NCBI GenBank assembly: GCA_032158125.1
Contig: JASKOT010000002.1
Span: 1,116,001-1,180,000, forward strand
DNA: 64,000 bases
Direction of reading: 5' to 3'
From: Papiliotrema nemorosa
Lineage: Eukaryota > Basidiomycota > Tremellomycetes > Tremellales > Rhynchogastremaceae
Below, piece by piece: positions 39,228 through 50,510 of this stretch. The notes beneath the pieces were generated by a model, which ran no database searches, had not been told where the DNA came from, and was given only the letters and a program-made list of their open reading frames with translations. Both the position numbers and the translations under genes were made by a program. Positions within the stretch are counted from its first letter, which is position 1. Every line of letters begins with the position of its first letter.

Positions 39228-42143
39228 ATGGAATACACAACGATTCCCCTCGACGAGTTTGATGCGAAACTCCGACCCTTCTTGACCGGCGAGTTGCAGT
39301 GTTCCTCCTACAATTCCTGAGCTGACCGGCAGAAGTGTCTTCCTCTGCTCTAGGTGGAGAAGTGCTGAGCACTTCAGACGACTTTTTCGCGAGCAAGGAC
39401 AATCTCATCAAACCATGGGTGAGTCTCACAAGACAGCCATGTCCGTCAGTTGACCACGTCTAGGCGTCGATCTCTATGAAAGGCCAATTTGGCCCGACCG
39501 GAGCGCTATATGATGGCTGGGAATCGCGACGACACAATCCGAGCTTCGATTGGTGAGCATGATCGTCTCTCCCGCTGATCAAAAGGGTGATCATTCGCCT
39601 GGCTGCACCGCACACCACCTTGTCCCATGTCGACATTGACACTTCCCACTTCTCAGGCAACGAGTGTCCGGCCTCTCAAGTCTTTGCACTCCAGCTGGAC
39701 GAGAAGGACATTGCGGGCAAAAAGGTCAAACTTTCCTCCACTGACAAACGATGGGTGGAGCTCTTGCCTGAGGTGACTTTGGGCCCAAATTCACGACACA
39801 TTTTCCAGTTGGGCAAGACTGCTTCTGAAGGATCATGGAGCGCCGTCATGGTCCGCATGATCCCTGATGGCGGCATGGTGAGTTTTAATCACTCCATGAC
39901 TGACCTCAGGCCCGGTTCAGAGCATATGGGAACCCCCTCCCTCCCACACCTTACGACACCCTGCCCGCCGCTTCGGTAGAACCCATCAACCTCTTGTCCC
40001 CCTTGCATTCGGCGAGAATCGTCGCTTGCTCTGATGCCAACTTTTCACCTCCTGGCAACCTCTTGCTACCTGGCCGAGGACACGACATGTCGGACGGGTG
40101 GGAGACTAGACGTTCTCAAGTTGATCGAGGGAAATATGCCCCCGGTCAGCCGTTGTATGGAAAGGAGAGGTGCGAGTGGGTCGTGGCGAGACTTGCGGGC
40201 ACGGGGACAATCAGCTGGGTCGAAGTGGATACGGCTTTCCACCCGGGAAATTACCCCGTCGTATGTCTCTATGCCGATTTTGTGCGCTGACGTCCAGGCG
40301 TGCAAGGTGCAAGCGATCCTCTCAGATGAGGAGCTCCCGGGGGATGATGCTGAGTGGGTGACAATCTCGGATAAAAAGCCGCTTGGTTCCCACCGCCAAC
40401 ATTGGCTCGATCGAGAACGAGCCGTCTCTCCCACAGCAGTGTTTAGCCATGTCAAACTGATCACCTTCCCAGGTAAGCTCGCATCAAGGTTGTCACTGAC
40501 AAAAGATGGGGGATTGAAACGACTCCGTGTCTACGGCCACCCTCTCAAACCCACACCAGTTATCCCTGCTCCCACCACTATCACCCTCTCCACACTCCCG
40601 CTCACTCCTGAGACCTTTGCGCCTTATGGACAGGTCATTCAGGGCTTCTCGCTGCCCACCAGTGCACCCAAAGGCAAACATGTCACGGTGGCCAACCAAG
40701 GCACGGCTGCCAAATTCCACCGCATGGGAGCTATCAACGAGACGTATCAGCCCGGAGCTTTGGTCAGGGGAGGGTATTATATCGCTGCTACGAGAGCCGA
40801 GAGCAAGTTGGATATCAGCAAAGGCGCCACTGTGACTGTCACCACTCTTGAACGGTGAGTCGTGAGGATGTCTTTTACTGATAGCAGACACCGCCACACC
40901 AATCAAGCGTTCATCCCCATGGGTAAAGGTGTACTACCCGGAGGAAAAGCCCTGTCCTCTGGAGGGGCATTCGTCATTGTCGCCGCACTTAACGGGGCGG
41001 ACGACAAGCCAGACATGTCGACAGCCCGGGCCTTCTTGGCCACCGCTGCTCAGGGTGTCTCGTTTGACATGGGCATTTGGCGTGAGTGGACAGAATCTTG
41101 TGTTGTTAGGTGCTAATGGGCAGATCACTCTTTGTTGACTGTCGATGGGGTGCGTAGCATTCCCGACAGATACACTCTTGCTGATGTATAGCCACTCGAC
41201 TATTGTCTTGTCGAGGCGGTGAGTTTTCATCAATCGTCCAAGTGCCAAGCTCATTTCTCAGCAAATTGGCGATGGTAGCGTGCTCGACTGCGAGAAACAC
41301 ACTCCGGAACAACCTTACGCCATTTTACAGATTCCCGCGTACACAGCGGTCAAGCCGGACACCACACCTTTGTCGGCGGCACAAACTTCGACACTCGACA
41401 AGTTGAGCAATCTCATTCCCGCTCTCCCGGCCGCATCGCTATCATCTACAATCGCCCCCGTCCCTCTTACCCGGGAGTCATTCGCTCGATATGGTGAGGT
41501 GATTCAGGCCTACCCAGAGGTTGGCACAAGATGGGATGGCATGGATATACAAGCAGCACCCGACGGGATGACCACAAAGTACGCTCGTCTAGCCAATATT
41601 ACCAATTCTTATCCCGCCGATGCGGGCGCAATCACCGGCATTTCGGTATTCCGTGCGACACCGAAAATCGGTCTCGAAAGGGGAAAAGCGTTTGATATCC
41701 GGTACATGGAGCGACACCCATACACATCGCAAGCCTTTGTGCCTATGGGCAAGGGCGAGGTGAGTCCTTTTTCGCATTGCCACTAACCTCAGTGGGCGGG
41801 CAAAGGCGAGGAAGCGCTCAAAGAAGGCGGGCAGATGTTGGTCATTGTCGCCGACAACGGAGCGGACGATCGACCGGATCCAAAGACTTTGAAGGGGTTC
41901 ATCATGCCTTCTTCTATCGGTCTCAACTATCTTCCCGGTGTCTGGCGTGAGTGGAGGGAGTCGAAATCATGGGGTGTACTGATGTCAGATCACCCGTCGT
42001 TGATCTTGGACGAGACGCTGGATCTGGCTTGTATCGAAACACAAGTATCGACCGGTATCCCCGAGCCTGATGAGAGGGACTGCGAGCTGCTCTCGTGGGA
42101 GGGTGGAGAGCCTTTTGGTAGGATTCACGTGCCGGTGCTATAG
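39228..42143 (+). CDS. DAL2,3,3: Allantoicase fused to two ureidoglycolate lyase domains
   Basis: One open gene of about 800 residues. Residues about 20-195 and 205-375 are the two allantoicase repeats: [57 protein letters not shown]; then [36 protein letters not shown]. Two ureidoglycolate lyase domains follow: [20 protein letters not shown] with [12 protein letters not shown] and [20 protein letters not shown]; and [20 protein letters not shown] with [15 protein letters not shown] and GVW-HHPSLIL. Together they convert allantoate to ureidoglycolate and urea, then to glyoxylate and urea. The same triple fusion is known in Cryptococcus as DAL2,3,3. Every join keeps phase. The first intron (39289-39332) has a GC donor (GCGAGT). 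ATG 39228 precedes the conserved N-terminus. Confidence 0.95.
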
Positions 42144-42610
42144 TGGCATCGTGTGTCACATGTCAGCATCTGGATCATCTTGATTGTCATGGAAATCATG
42201 CACTTGTCAAACGGGCTTTGACCGTGGATCGACGAAGAAAATAGGCAGCAAGCGCGCTATGAAGATGCAGGGGATTCTCACTGCCCCGACATGTCACTTA
42301 TCACAGCTTGTGTACTCACTCTGCTGGAGAGCTAATATGAAAGGATAGACTCGGTCAAAACACGTTACATGCCGTCCCATCAAGAAAACCGTCTCGGTCA
42401 GACGTATCCTTTGTGCAATGGACAAGATATTGTATTGATATGCCACGGTGATGGTGCATGATCCTTGGTCAACAACGCATCTCTTTGTGGCATTGTCTAT
42501 CCCGCAAGCAAACCCTTGACCACTCTGAACAATCTTCACGTCTGCAGCTTGAAGGAGCAAGCAAGCAGGTCGGCGCTCCTACCACCCACAGGTTGGAGGA
42601 TATAGACGTG
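42144..42610. other. Intergenic region, promoter of the calpain-like gene
   Basis: 467 bp without a supported coding exon between two genes on the same strand. Confidence 0.5.
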
Positions 42611-43645
42611 ATGAGGGTGCCCCTAGGCGCTCTACTGGCAATCATAGGAGGACAGGCGGGTATGTATTGATCCGGATGGTCTATCAGGTCTGTTTCTCAC
42701 CTATAGTAATGGCACAGACCATGCCTCCGGTGCCAAAGATCACCGACATACCCCATCCCAAGCCATTCTGGCATTACAAGTATTCAGCTGTCTGGAACGA
42801 GTCTCTCCCATATTACAAGGACAAGGTGCAGGGTATGTCCACCTTTACACATTTCGATACAACCCGATCTAACACCTAGCAAAAAACTACGATTGTTGGT
42901 TACCCGCAGCATCAATATCCGTCACTTGGGTAAACCCCGACTGGATTTCTCGCTTATTCTACTATACCGACGGCTCACCCATGCGAGGAGCCTGGTTTCC
43001 ATCAGACGAGTGGGCCATCGTCAGACTTTGGAATCCGGCCGATGGGAGTAGAGTGAATTTCACAGTGAATCTGTATAACAAGAGTTTGACAGAGGACAAT
43101 GCGGGTGGGAATTGGTGGCATTCTGCATTGACACAGGGGTTCCAGCAGATGGCGGGGTTGACAAATGTCTACGGGATCTACGTGGGTGCAGCATCATCCA
43201 CCCTGACACCACAAACTCTTCCACTACTGTTCGCATGGGCTCTGCTGAGTATTAGCCAAACGGGTCAATATGGTGGAATCAGGGAATCCCACTGGTCGCC
43301 ATGTACATGTTGACAGGCTACCCATTAGAGGTCAAAGAGATCTACCGGTATGCCAATATAGACGATTGGTGGGGTACCCTCATACACGCTCAAGAATCCC
43401 CTGTTGTAGTGACGACGATAGGTAAACCGACCGATAGTACTCCGCAGATATACGGTAATCACGCTTATGCGGTACTGATGACCAAAGAAACTGATCCAAC
43501 CATGGGAGGAGGTAGGACGGTGTTGATGAGGAATCCTTGGGGGACGCAGGATTGGTATAAGGCGGAGGATGTCTTCAAGGCTTGTTATTATACGAATTAC
43601 GTGGTGGGGTCCAAGAAGCTGGAATGGACCGATGATCTGGGCTGA
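42611..43645 (+). CDS. Calpain-like cysteine protease with signal peptide
   Basis: Four exons give about 290 residues. Exon 1 codes MRVPLGALLAIIGGQA and the spliced continuation VMAQTMPPVPK, a convincing signal peptide. The papain-like calpain core has the active cysteine in NYDCWLPAASISVTWVNPDW, then GAWFPSDEWAIVRLWNPADG and WWHSALTQGFQQMAG. The histidine lies in YGNHAYAVLMTKE and the asparagine in VLMRNPWGTQDWYKAE, so the Cys-His-Asn triad is complete. The order matches the C2 (calpain) core. No calcium-binding EF hands or C2-like domain follow; the protein ends SKKLEWTDDLG. Calpains are normally cytosolic, so a secreted form is unusual. An alternative is a signal anchor. Confidence 0.75.
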
Positions 43646-43940
43646 ATGGCGGTGAGGGGAGATGGAGCGGGAAGGTCAAGGTGGAGTCATGTTGGATATG
43701 GGCGGGATGCTAGTGCGTGTGTTGTACACCAAGAGCAAGGGGAGGCGGCGAAGTTTTGACACGAGGAGAAGGAATGTTGCGTGCTTCTGTCCCATACTCT
43801 ATTCCTATAGTCCACATGATTTCTTCCGCCATGAAGCATTGCGACTCGACGACCTCATTTGATCTATCGCTCGAGTGGACTATTGATACATGGCGGGTAT
43901 GCTCGTGCAGGGTACCTAATTATCGGTGATTGACCATCAA
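43646..43940. other. Convergent intergenic region
   Basis: 295 bp between the stop codons of the calpain-like gene and GPI3. No gene was seen. Confidence 0.5.
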
Positions 43941-45497
43941 TCACTCTTCAACCGCTCCTCCTGATGTACCTATCATCAGTCTCGGCAGACCGCATCTTGG
44001 GTCCAGTAGCTCACTTGCCTTCTTGTACTCTGACTGATCCCACGAATAATTAACATGGTCCATCTGATCGATCGGTCGGAATACACTTAGAAACAACAGA
44101 AACCAATGTTGTACAGCGACAATACAACACAAAATCGGCCCATAAATCGGTCCGAGCCCCACCAACCTTGCATCAGCCGCGCAGATGATTCGTAAACGTA
44201 CTGCGACAATCTCTCATACGTGTCTTTGTGAGGCATGTCGAGCACCGCATCGTACACCTTTACCGTGCGATCTGCCACATCCGACCATGCGTACATCCCT
44301 TTTACCCGTCTATGGGCTTGCAGCGGGTCATGTGAGCCGGATTGAATAACTGAAATAGCATGTGCTAATGCCCGAGTGACATCTGGAATCAGCCTCTGCA
44401 GGGCGATGAACCAGACTTGAACTGACCATCCTCGTCAGCACGACAGAATTCTATCATGTCATCAGGCAGGATTTCAGGTACCCCTCCCACTCGAGTGGCC
44501 ACGACGAATAAACCCGCACAGGCCGCTTCGATAATGCTGATTCCGAACGCCTCTGTGAGGGACGTGTTGAGGTATATATGTCCTCGGACCAGGACCTGCC
44601 ATGAGCACCTCCCCAGATCACTGCCGGTACTCACATCTCTGACCCCCGAGGGCGGGATCGACCCAAGAAGCTCGATCCGATCTTGAAGTTGATACTTTTC
44701 TCTCATCTGTTCAAGCTCCACCATCTTGGGTCCGTCGCCGCCTACCACGAAGCGAACCTGCGGGAACAGGTCGCAGATCTGTGGAGCGGATGCCACGAGG
44801 AGATCTATCCCCTTGCGGTACACCAAGCGGGACATGACTACTATCGTGACTGCTATTAGGTCTCACTCCTGGATGAGGACTCACTCGTGTCTGTCGGAAG
44901 GGGGTTCGGGTTGGGCGCGAAGGACTCGGCAATGAGTGCATTGGGTATCACGTACACCCTTTCAGGCTCAATTTGTGCCCGCAACACTGTGTTCTCTCGC
45001 CTGCAATGAGTGCCGAATCGATTTCCACTCACCCCGTGTTACTGACGCATATTGCTGCGTCGACATTTCTCAACGCACCGGCCAAGAGCTTGTTGGTCAA
45101 CACGCCGACGGCGTCGCCAAATCCAAACAAGCTGTGATCGGTGAATACAGTCTTGATGCCGAACAACGGAGCGTGATACAATCCTTCATGGCCCAACGAA
45201 GACAAGCTCCCATGTGCGTGGACAATGTCGATCCGTTCTCGAAGGACAATCTCTCGAAAATAAGGCAAGAAGAGGAGAAAATTCGGCAAGGTAGCGTTGG
45301 AAGCTATCGGCACGATGGGCAGGTGGTACACCTTTAATCCAGACAGATACCTCACCCCTTTCCGATCACCATGATGGTGAGTAATGACGATGACTTTATG
45401 TCCTCGCTTGATTAGTTCAATCCCTAGAGAGTAAATGTGCCCCTCTACACCCCCCACCACGGGTAGGAAGAAGTCGGAAATCATCCTAATCCTCATA
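43941..45497 (-). CDS. GPI3: GPI-GlcNAc transferase catalytic subunit (PIG-A/Gpi3)
   Basis: Catalyses the first step of GPI anchor synthesis, moving GlcNAc from UDP-GlcNAc to phosphatidylinositol on the cytosolic face of the ER. It begins MRIRMISDFFLPVVGGVEGH, the usual entry of the family. HAHGSLSSLGHEGLYHA, TDHSLFGFGDAVGVLTNK and VVMSRLVYRKGIDLLV follow, then EAFGISIIEAACAGLFVVAT with the EX7E motif and GGVPEILPDDM. The C-terminal exons hold the membrane segment ILCCIVAVQHWFLLFLSVFR and end STSGGAVEE. ATG 45497 is the only in-frame start before the conserved region. It lies 28 bp after the SLC1 stop on the same strand, so its promoter must be inside SLC1 or the two genes are co-transcribed. 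Confidence 0.93.
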
Positions 45498-45525
45498 AGC
45501 CATGCATTGCATATCCAGTTTAATC

Positions 45526-46751
45526 TCACGCTATGGACTTTTTCGACCCGCTCTTTCGTTTCGTATCCGTAGATGCTCCACGGGGGTGTTTGACGAGAAG
45601 TGGGGAATCGGGTGCATCGTCCAATGAAGCTTCCACGAGATCTCCATCGGATCCATGAGCGCCTACGACGGAATCTTGCAATGGGGCCGAGCGGGACACC
45701 GCCTCGTAGCTTGTGCCTCGTTCGCCTTGGAGCAAAGGGGTGGGGGAGGAGGAAGACGGTTGGGAGAGTTCGTGCAGGGTGTTTAGCATGAGACTTCGCG
45801 TCTTCTCCATGAGGGTGGGCACATCGCTTGTGGTCATTCCTTGGGTGGAAATGGGTGGTAGGACTGAGATCAGCTATGATACGGAGATGAATCGTGTGGC
45901 TTACCTTTGATACGAAGAGTCCCCCGTTTGAAGCGCGTCTTGCCGTCAAAGAGGTGATGGTAGTTTTGACAGACGACCGGGACGATGGGTATTCCAGCTA
46001 TCGTGAGTTTTGGCAGTCTCGATTCACTCTAGACTCACACTGGACGGCCAAGTAAAAGGCGCCCTTCTTGAAGGGAAGTAGATCCACCTCTGAGCTCAAA
46101 TGTCGCGTTCCTTCCGGGAAGATCCAGAGGGAGATCTACACGTCAATCGTGCTCACTTCTTCGAGCTCAGGTCGACTGACTCTTTTACGCAACATGTCGT
46201 CCCCTGCTTGCGACATGCTGGCCACGGCAGACTTGTTGTTTCCCCGATTGATAAACACCGTCCCGGAGAGCATCACTACTTGTCAGTCATGCCTTGATAA
46301 TCAGAGACAAACTGACTGAACCAGCCTAAACCTGGGATCATCTTGATCGATTTCTTGGCCATGATCGCAGCATGTTTAGGGAATATCCTTCCCAGATACA
46401 GAATGTCCACAAATCTTTTCATCAGCGTGACTTCTTTGTGTCGTGTGGACCAACTGACGACTGATGATTCCCCAACATGACAGCGCTTCGACCCAACTTT
46501 GTCGCATCTCCCGAGACGCCCTCCGCAGCTACTCCCTCTCCCAAACTCCACAGATACTCTTCCCCTTCGACTTCAAACTTCCACCCCATGATGGGTCCTG
46601 CAATGTACCAGAAAGACCTGGCCACATAGTAGTTTGTATTGAGGCGTTTTCCAACTAGGGAGAGGATGATTCCTTCAAATACGGCGAGAAAGGAGACGGC
46701 GAGGAGAGTGACGGTGTAGAGGGTGACTCTGAGTTTGAATAGGATACCCAT
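45526..46751 (-). CDS. SLC1: 1-acyl-sn-glycerol-3-phosphate acyltransferase
   Basis: Makes phosphatidic acid from lysophosphatidic acid, in the ER or lipid droplet membrane. Exon 1 begins [20 protein letters not shown], a membrane segment. Acyltransferase motif I is [13 protein letters not shown] (H-x4-D), split by an intron. [30 protein letters not shown] and motif [23 protein letters not shown] follow, with motif [11 protein letters not shown]. The C-terminal tail ([20 protein letters not shown] and a Ser-rich stretch) ends SGSKKSIA. The length, about 340 residues, is normal. The start ATG is at 46751, with VPH1 divergent upstream. Confidence 0.92.
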
Positions 46752-47209
46752 GCTGATCGAGCTGGTATTTTAGAAAGGGTCAGAACGGTCGCGAGGTCGT
46801 GTCGTTATTGCAGCATGGTCTGGGTGGGGTAATGGTAGAAACGAATAGCAACGAAGCGGCTCCGCGTGGAAAGCTCAATGGTCCGTGGGTCACCTCGCTC
46901 GCCTGCCGCACCCCATACTCCTCCTCAAGAGATGCATACATGCACAGACCAGTGTACGCCTGCCCTACTCTGTCTCCGTATGGTGCATGCATAGGAGAAG
47001 CAACAGCATGAGGGAAAACCTCGCAGGCTGGGTGGTGGTGCCACATTGGGCGATAATTCCGGGCCTGAATCGACCGAAGTGAGGGGAAGGGGAGCATCGG
47101 AGCGTCACCACTCTCCCTTTGATACGTCTCTACCTCTTCATCTTCCACCCATCCCCCCTATAGATCACCCCTCTTCCTCCTCATCGACAAGCAGGAAGGG
47201 AACATCAAG
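46752..47209. promoter_or_regulatory. Divergent SLC1/VPH1 promoter
   Basis: 458 bp between start codons. It has pyrimidine-rich sequence just upstream of VPH1 (47110-47190). The GAGCGGGATCAAATC element is absent. Confidence 0.5.
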
Positions 47210-50054
47210 ATGTCGACCGACTACCCTTCTCTCTTCCGTCAGTCATCATGATCACACGCCCAGTGGCACACGTTTGCTGATGAATCGCAGGGTCGGAAGA
47301 GATGTCGTTGGTACAGCTTTATATACCTTCTGAAGTATCTCACGATACCATATCCGAGCTCGCCGAGATGGGCAATTTCCAATTTAAAGATGTACGTCGC
47401 GTTGCTCCTGTTGAACGACGCTGATTACAGTTGAACCCCGATGTGAATGCTTTCCAGCGACCGTTTACTCCCCGTCTTCGACGACTCGCAGAGATGTCTC
47501 GTCGACTGCGACTGTTCCAATCGCAAATCACGGGTCTCTCCCCCACCCTCGGAATCCCACCTCTGTCGGCTATTCCTCCGTTCACCACTGTCGGACCTAG
47601 AGCTCAAAATGCCTACGACGAATTGGACGACAAGCTGAAAGAGCACGAGCGGCGATTGGCCGAGATGAACCGATCTTGGGAAGAGCTGGGCAAGCGAAAG
47701 GGAGAATTGGAGGAGAAACGATGGGTGTTGCGTGAGACGGCGGGATTCTTCAATGAGGCTGAACATCGACATACGGAGATTCGAACTTCGTTTGATGATG
47801 GAGACGGAACCGCCCCTCTGCTCGAACACGCCGCCGAGTATGGTACCCTCCCTGGAGAGGGACTCTCTTTCGACCTGGAATTCGTCTCTGGTACCATTGA
47901 GCGATCGCGCATGCCTACCTTTGAGCGAATCCTGTGGCGAGTGTTGAGGGGAAACTTGTACATGAACTACTCTGGTGCGTTATGAGTCACTATAGCTCTG
48001 ACGCGCAGAAATCGAAGAGCCATTCGTCGACGCGACCACTGGCGTCGAAACCCACAAGGACGTGTTCATCATCTTTGCCCACGGTTCCGACCTCTTGGCC
48101 AAGATTCGAAAGGTGGCCGAGTCCATGGGCGGTACCCTCTACACGATCGATTCCAGCCAAGACAAGCGATCTGATGCACTCCGAGAGGTCTCTGCTCGTT
48201 TGGAGGATGTCGACCAGGTTCTGTACAACATGGGTCAGAGTCGACGAGTTGAGCTTAGCCGAATCGCCGAGCATCTCGAAGCCTGGAAAGATGCCGTCCG
48301 ACGTGAAGAGGAAGTCTACAAGACGCTCAACTTGCTCAGCTACGATCAGAATCGAAAGACCCTTGTCGCCGAAGGATGGTGCCCTGCGCGAGACCTGACC
48401 AATATCCAGCTCGCCCTTCGACGTGCCATGGAGACTGCCGGGACATCTGTCCCCGCCATCTTGTCGGAACTCCGCACTCACCAAACGCCACCCACGTTCC
48501 ACCGCACAGACAAGTTTACAGAGGCATTCCAGACCATCATGGACTCGTATGGTATTGCAACCTACCAAGAGGTCAATCCGGGTCTATTTGCCGTCATCAC
48601 ATTCCCGTTCTTGTTCGCCGTCATGTTTGGTGATATCGGTCACGGTATCTTGGCCTTTTGCACTGCCATGGCGATGATCGTGTATGAAAAGAAGCTCGCC
48701 AAGTCTGGCATGCACGAGATTATCGAAATCTTCTTCTAGTGAGTTCGAGTCGTGACTGTGCCAACCAGCAGTGGACGATACATTGTCGTTCTCATGGGTC
48801 TCTTTTCCATCTACACTGGGTTCATGTACAATGACATTTTCTCCAAATCGCTCCACATTTGGCAATCCGGCTGGGAGTGGCCCAACGATGAAGGATTGGT
48901 CACTGCGCAGCCCACTGGCAAAGTCTACCCATTCGGTCTCGACCCCAACTGGCATGGCTCGGATAATGCGTTGATCTTTACCAACTCGTACAAGATGAAA
49001 ATGTCCATCATCATGGGTGTCATCCACGTGAGTGTAGCTCGAAACCCTTCTGACTCCAGATGACATTCGCCATCTGTCTTCAAGTGCCCAACCACATTCA
49101 TTTCAAGAAACCGCTCAACATTTACGCCGAGTTCATCCCTCAGATCCTCTTCATGTGGTCAATCTTTGGTTACCTCGTCATTTGCATCATTTATAAATGG
49201 ACCATCGACTGGAGCACCTCGTCGACTTCCCCACCAGGACTGCTCAACATGCTCATCTACATGTTCCTCTCACCGGGAACGGTCGACGCGGGGTCTCAGT
49301 TGTACAAGGGGCAAGGGTTTGTTCAAGTCGTCTTGCTCCTTATTGCGCTCGTCTGTGTCCCCTGGATGTTGTGTCTCAAGCCATATGTGCTGTGGAAAGA
49401 GCACCAACGGGTCATTGGGCAAGGGTACCGAGGTCTGACCGGTCAAGAGAATGGGAATGGTGATGGTCGGCCCTCGATGGAGAATAATGACGCCGAGGAT
49501 GATGAGGAAGGCGCAGGGCAGCCCGTCGCCGAGCACATGGAGGAGGAGCATGTGAGTATGCTCTGCTGGACGTCTCACTGACCTTAGCCATTCGAGATGG
49601 GTGATATTGTGATTCACCAGGTCATCCACACCATCGAGTTCTGCCTGGGTTGCATCTCCAACACGTAAGGGTCATCAAGTGAATGTGCTCATTTTTAGCG
49701 CCTCGTATCTTCGTCTTTGGGCTCTCTCATTGGCTCACGCCCAATTGTCCGAGGTGTTGTACACTATGACCATCGAAGGAGCTTTCCTATCCGAGGCCGG
49801 ATTTATTGGACAGACCATTTTCGTCTTTGTCATGTTTGCCATGTGGTTCTTCCTCACCATTGCCATTTTGTGTATCATGGAAGGTCTCTCGGCGTTCTTG
49901 CACGCTCTCCGACTCCACTGGTAGGTGCTCTGTGACAGAACGCAGGTCGGCGCTGACTTTCAGGGTCGAGGCGAATGGAAAGCACTACATGGCTGGTGGG
50001 TACCCCTTTACTCCCTTGCGATTCAGAGGTGAGGACGAGGAGGATGAGGCGTAG
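47210..50054 (+). CDS. VPH1: V-ATPase V0 subunit a
   Basis: The protein of about 840 residues belongs to the membrane sector of the vacuolar proton pump. It opens [20 protein letters not shown], then [20 protein letters not shown], both standard for the cytosolic N-terminal half, which also has a coiled coil ([20 protein letters not shown]). The membrane half begins around [20 protein letters not shown] and contains [56 protein letters not shown] and [20 protein letters not shown], which includes the conserved Arg needed for proton transfer. It ends [15 protein letters not shown] and an acidic tail DEDEEDEA. The start is the first ATG; exons keep frame throughout. Confidence 0.96.
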
Positions 50055-50510
50055 GCCGAGGGTCGTGCATCACCGCCATAGTTATTCTTGCTATGCAACG
50101 CAATGCACACTGCACCACTCTCTGATTCCGCATTGCAAGCCAGAGCACAGACATCTCCATGTCATGTCTCATTCCGGTGCTTGCCGCCAAAGCCATCGAC
50201 GAGCTCGGTCAATTTCACAACGTTTTCTGCTCAGCCATTCTTCGACACACGCCGATGGATCACCTTGCTTGTGGTACATACTGACGATGACTTTACGTAT
50301 GCACTATTCACTGAGACCGACTCAGGTGTCTGTACCGGGCTTGACGATGGTGAGAGGGTATCAACAAAGTATGGTCCTTCAAGATGTTGAGCCAAGATCT
50401 TTTTCTCATCTTGACACTCATCCCCGGGTACGATCGCTCTTCACTTTCAAAGTCCCAAGACAGGAAGCCAATACCTTGGTCTGATGCGATAAATCCTTGG
50501 GCGGGTCAAG
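50055..50510. other. Intergenic region and leader of the RhoGAP gene
   Basis: 456 bp. A short frame at 50384-50596 overlaps the RhoGAP start in another frame and could act as an upstream ORF if the transcript starts early. Otherwise nothing is recognised. Confidence 0.4.
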
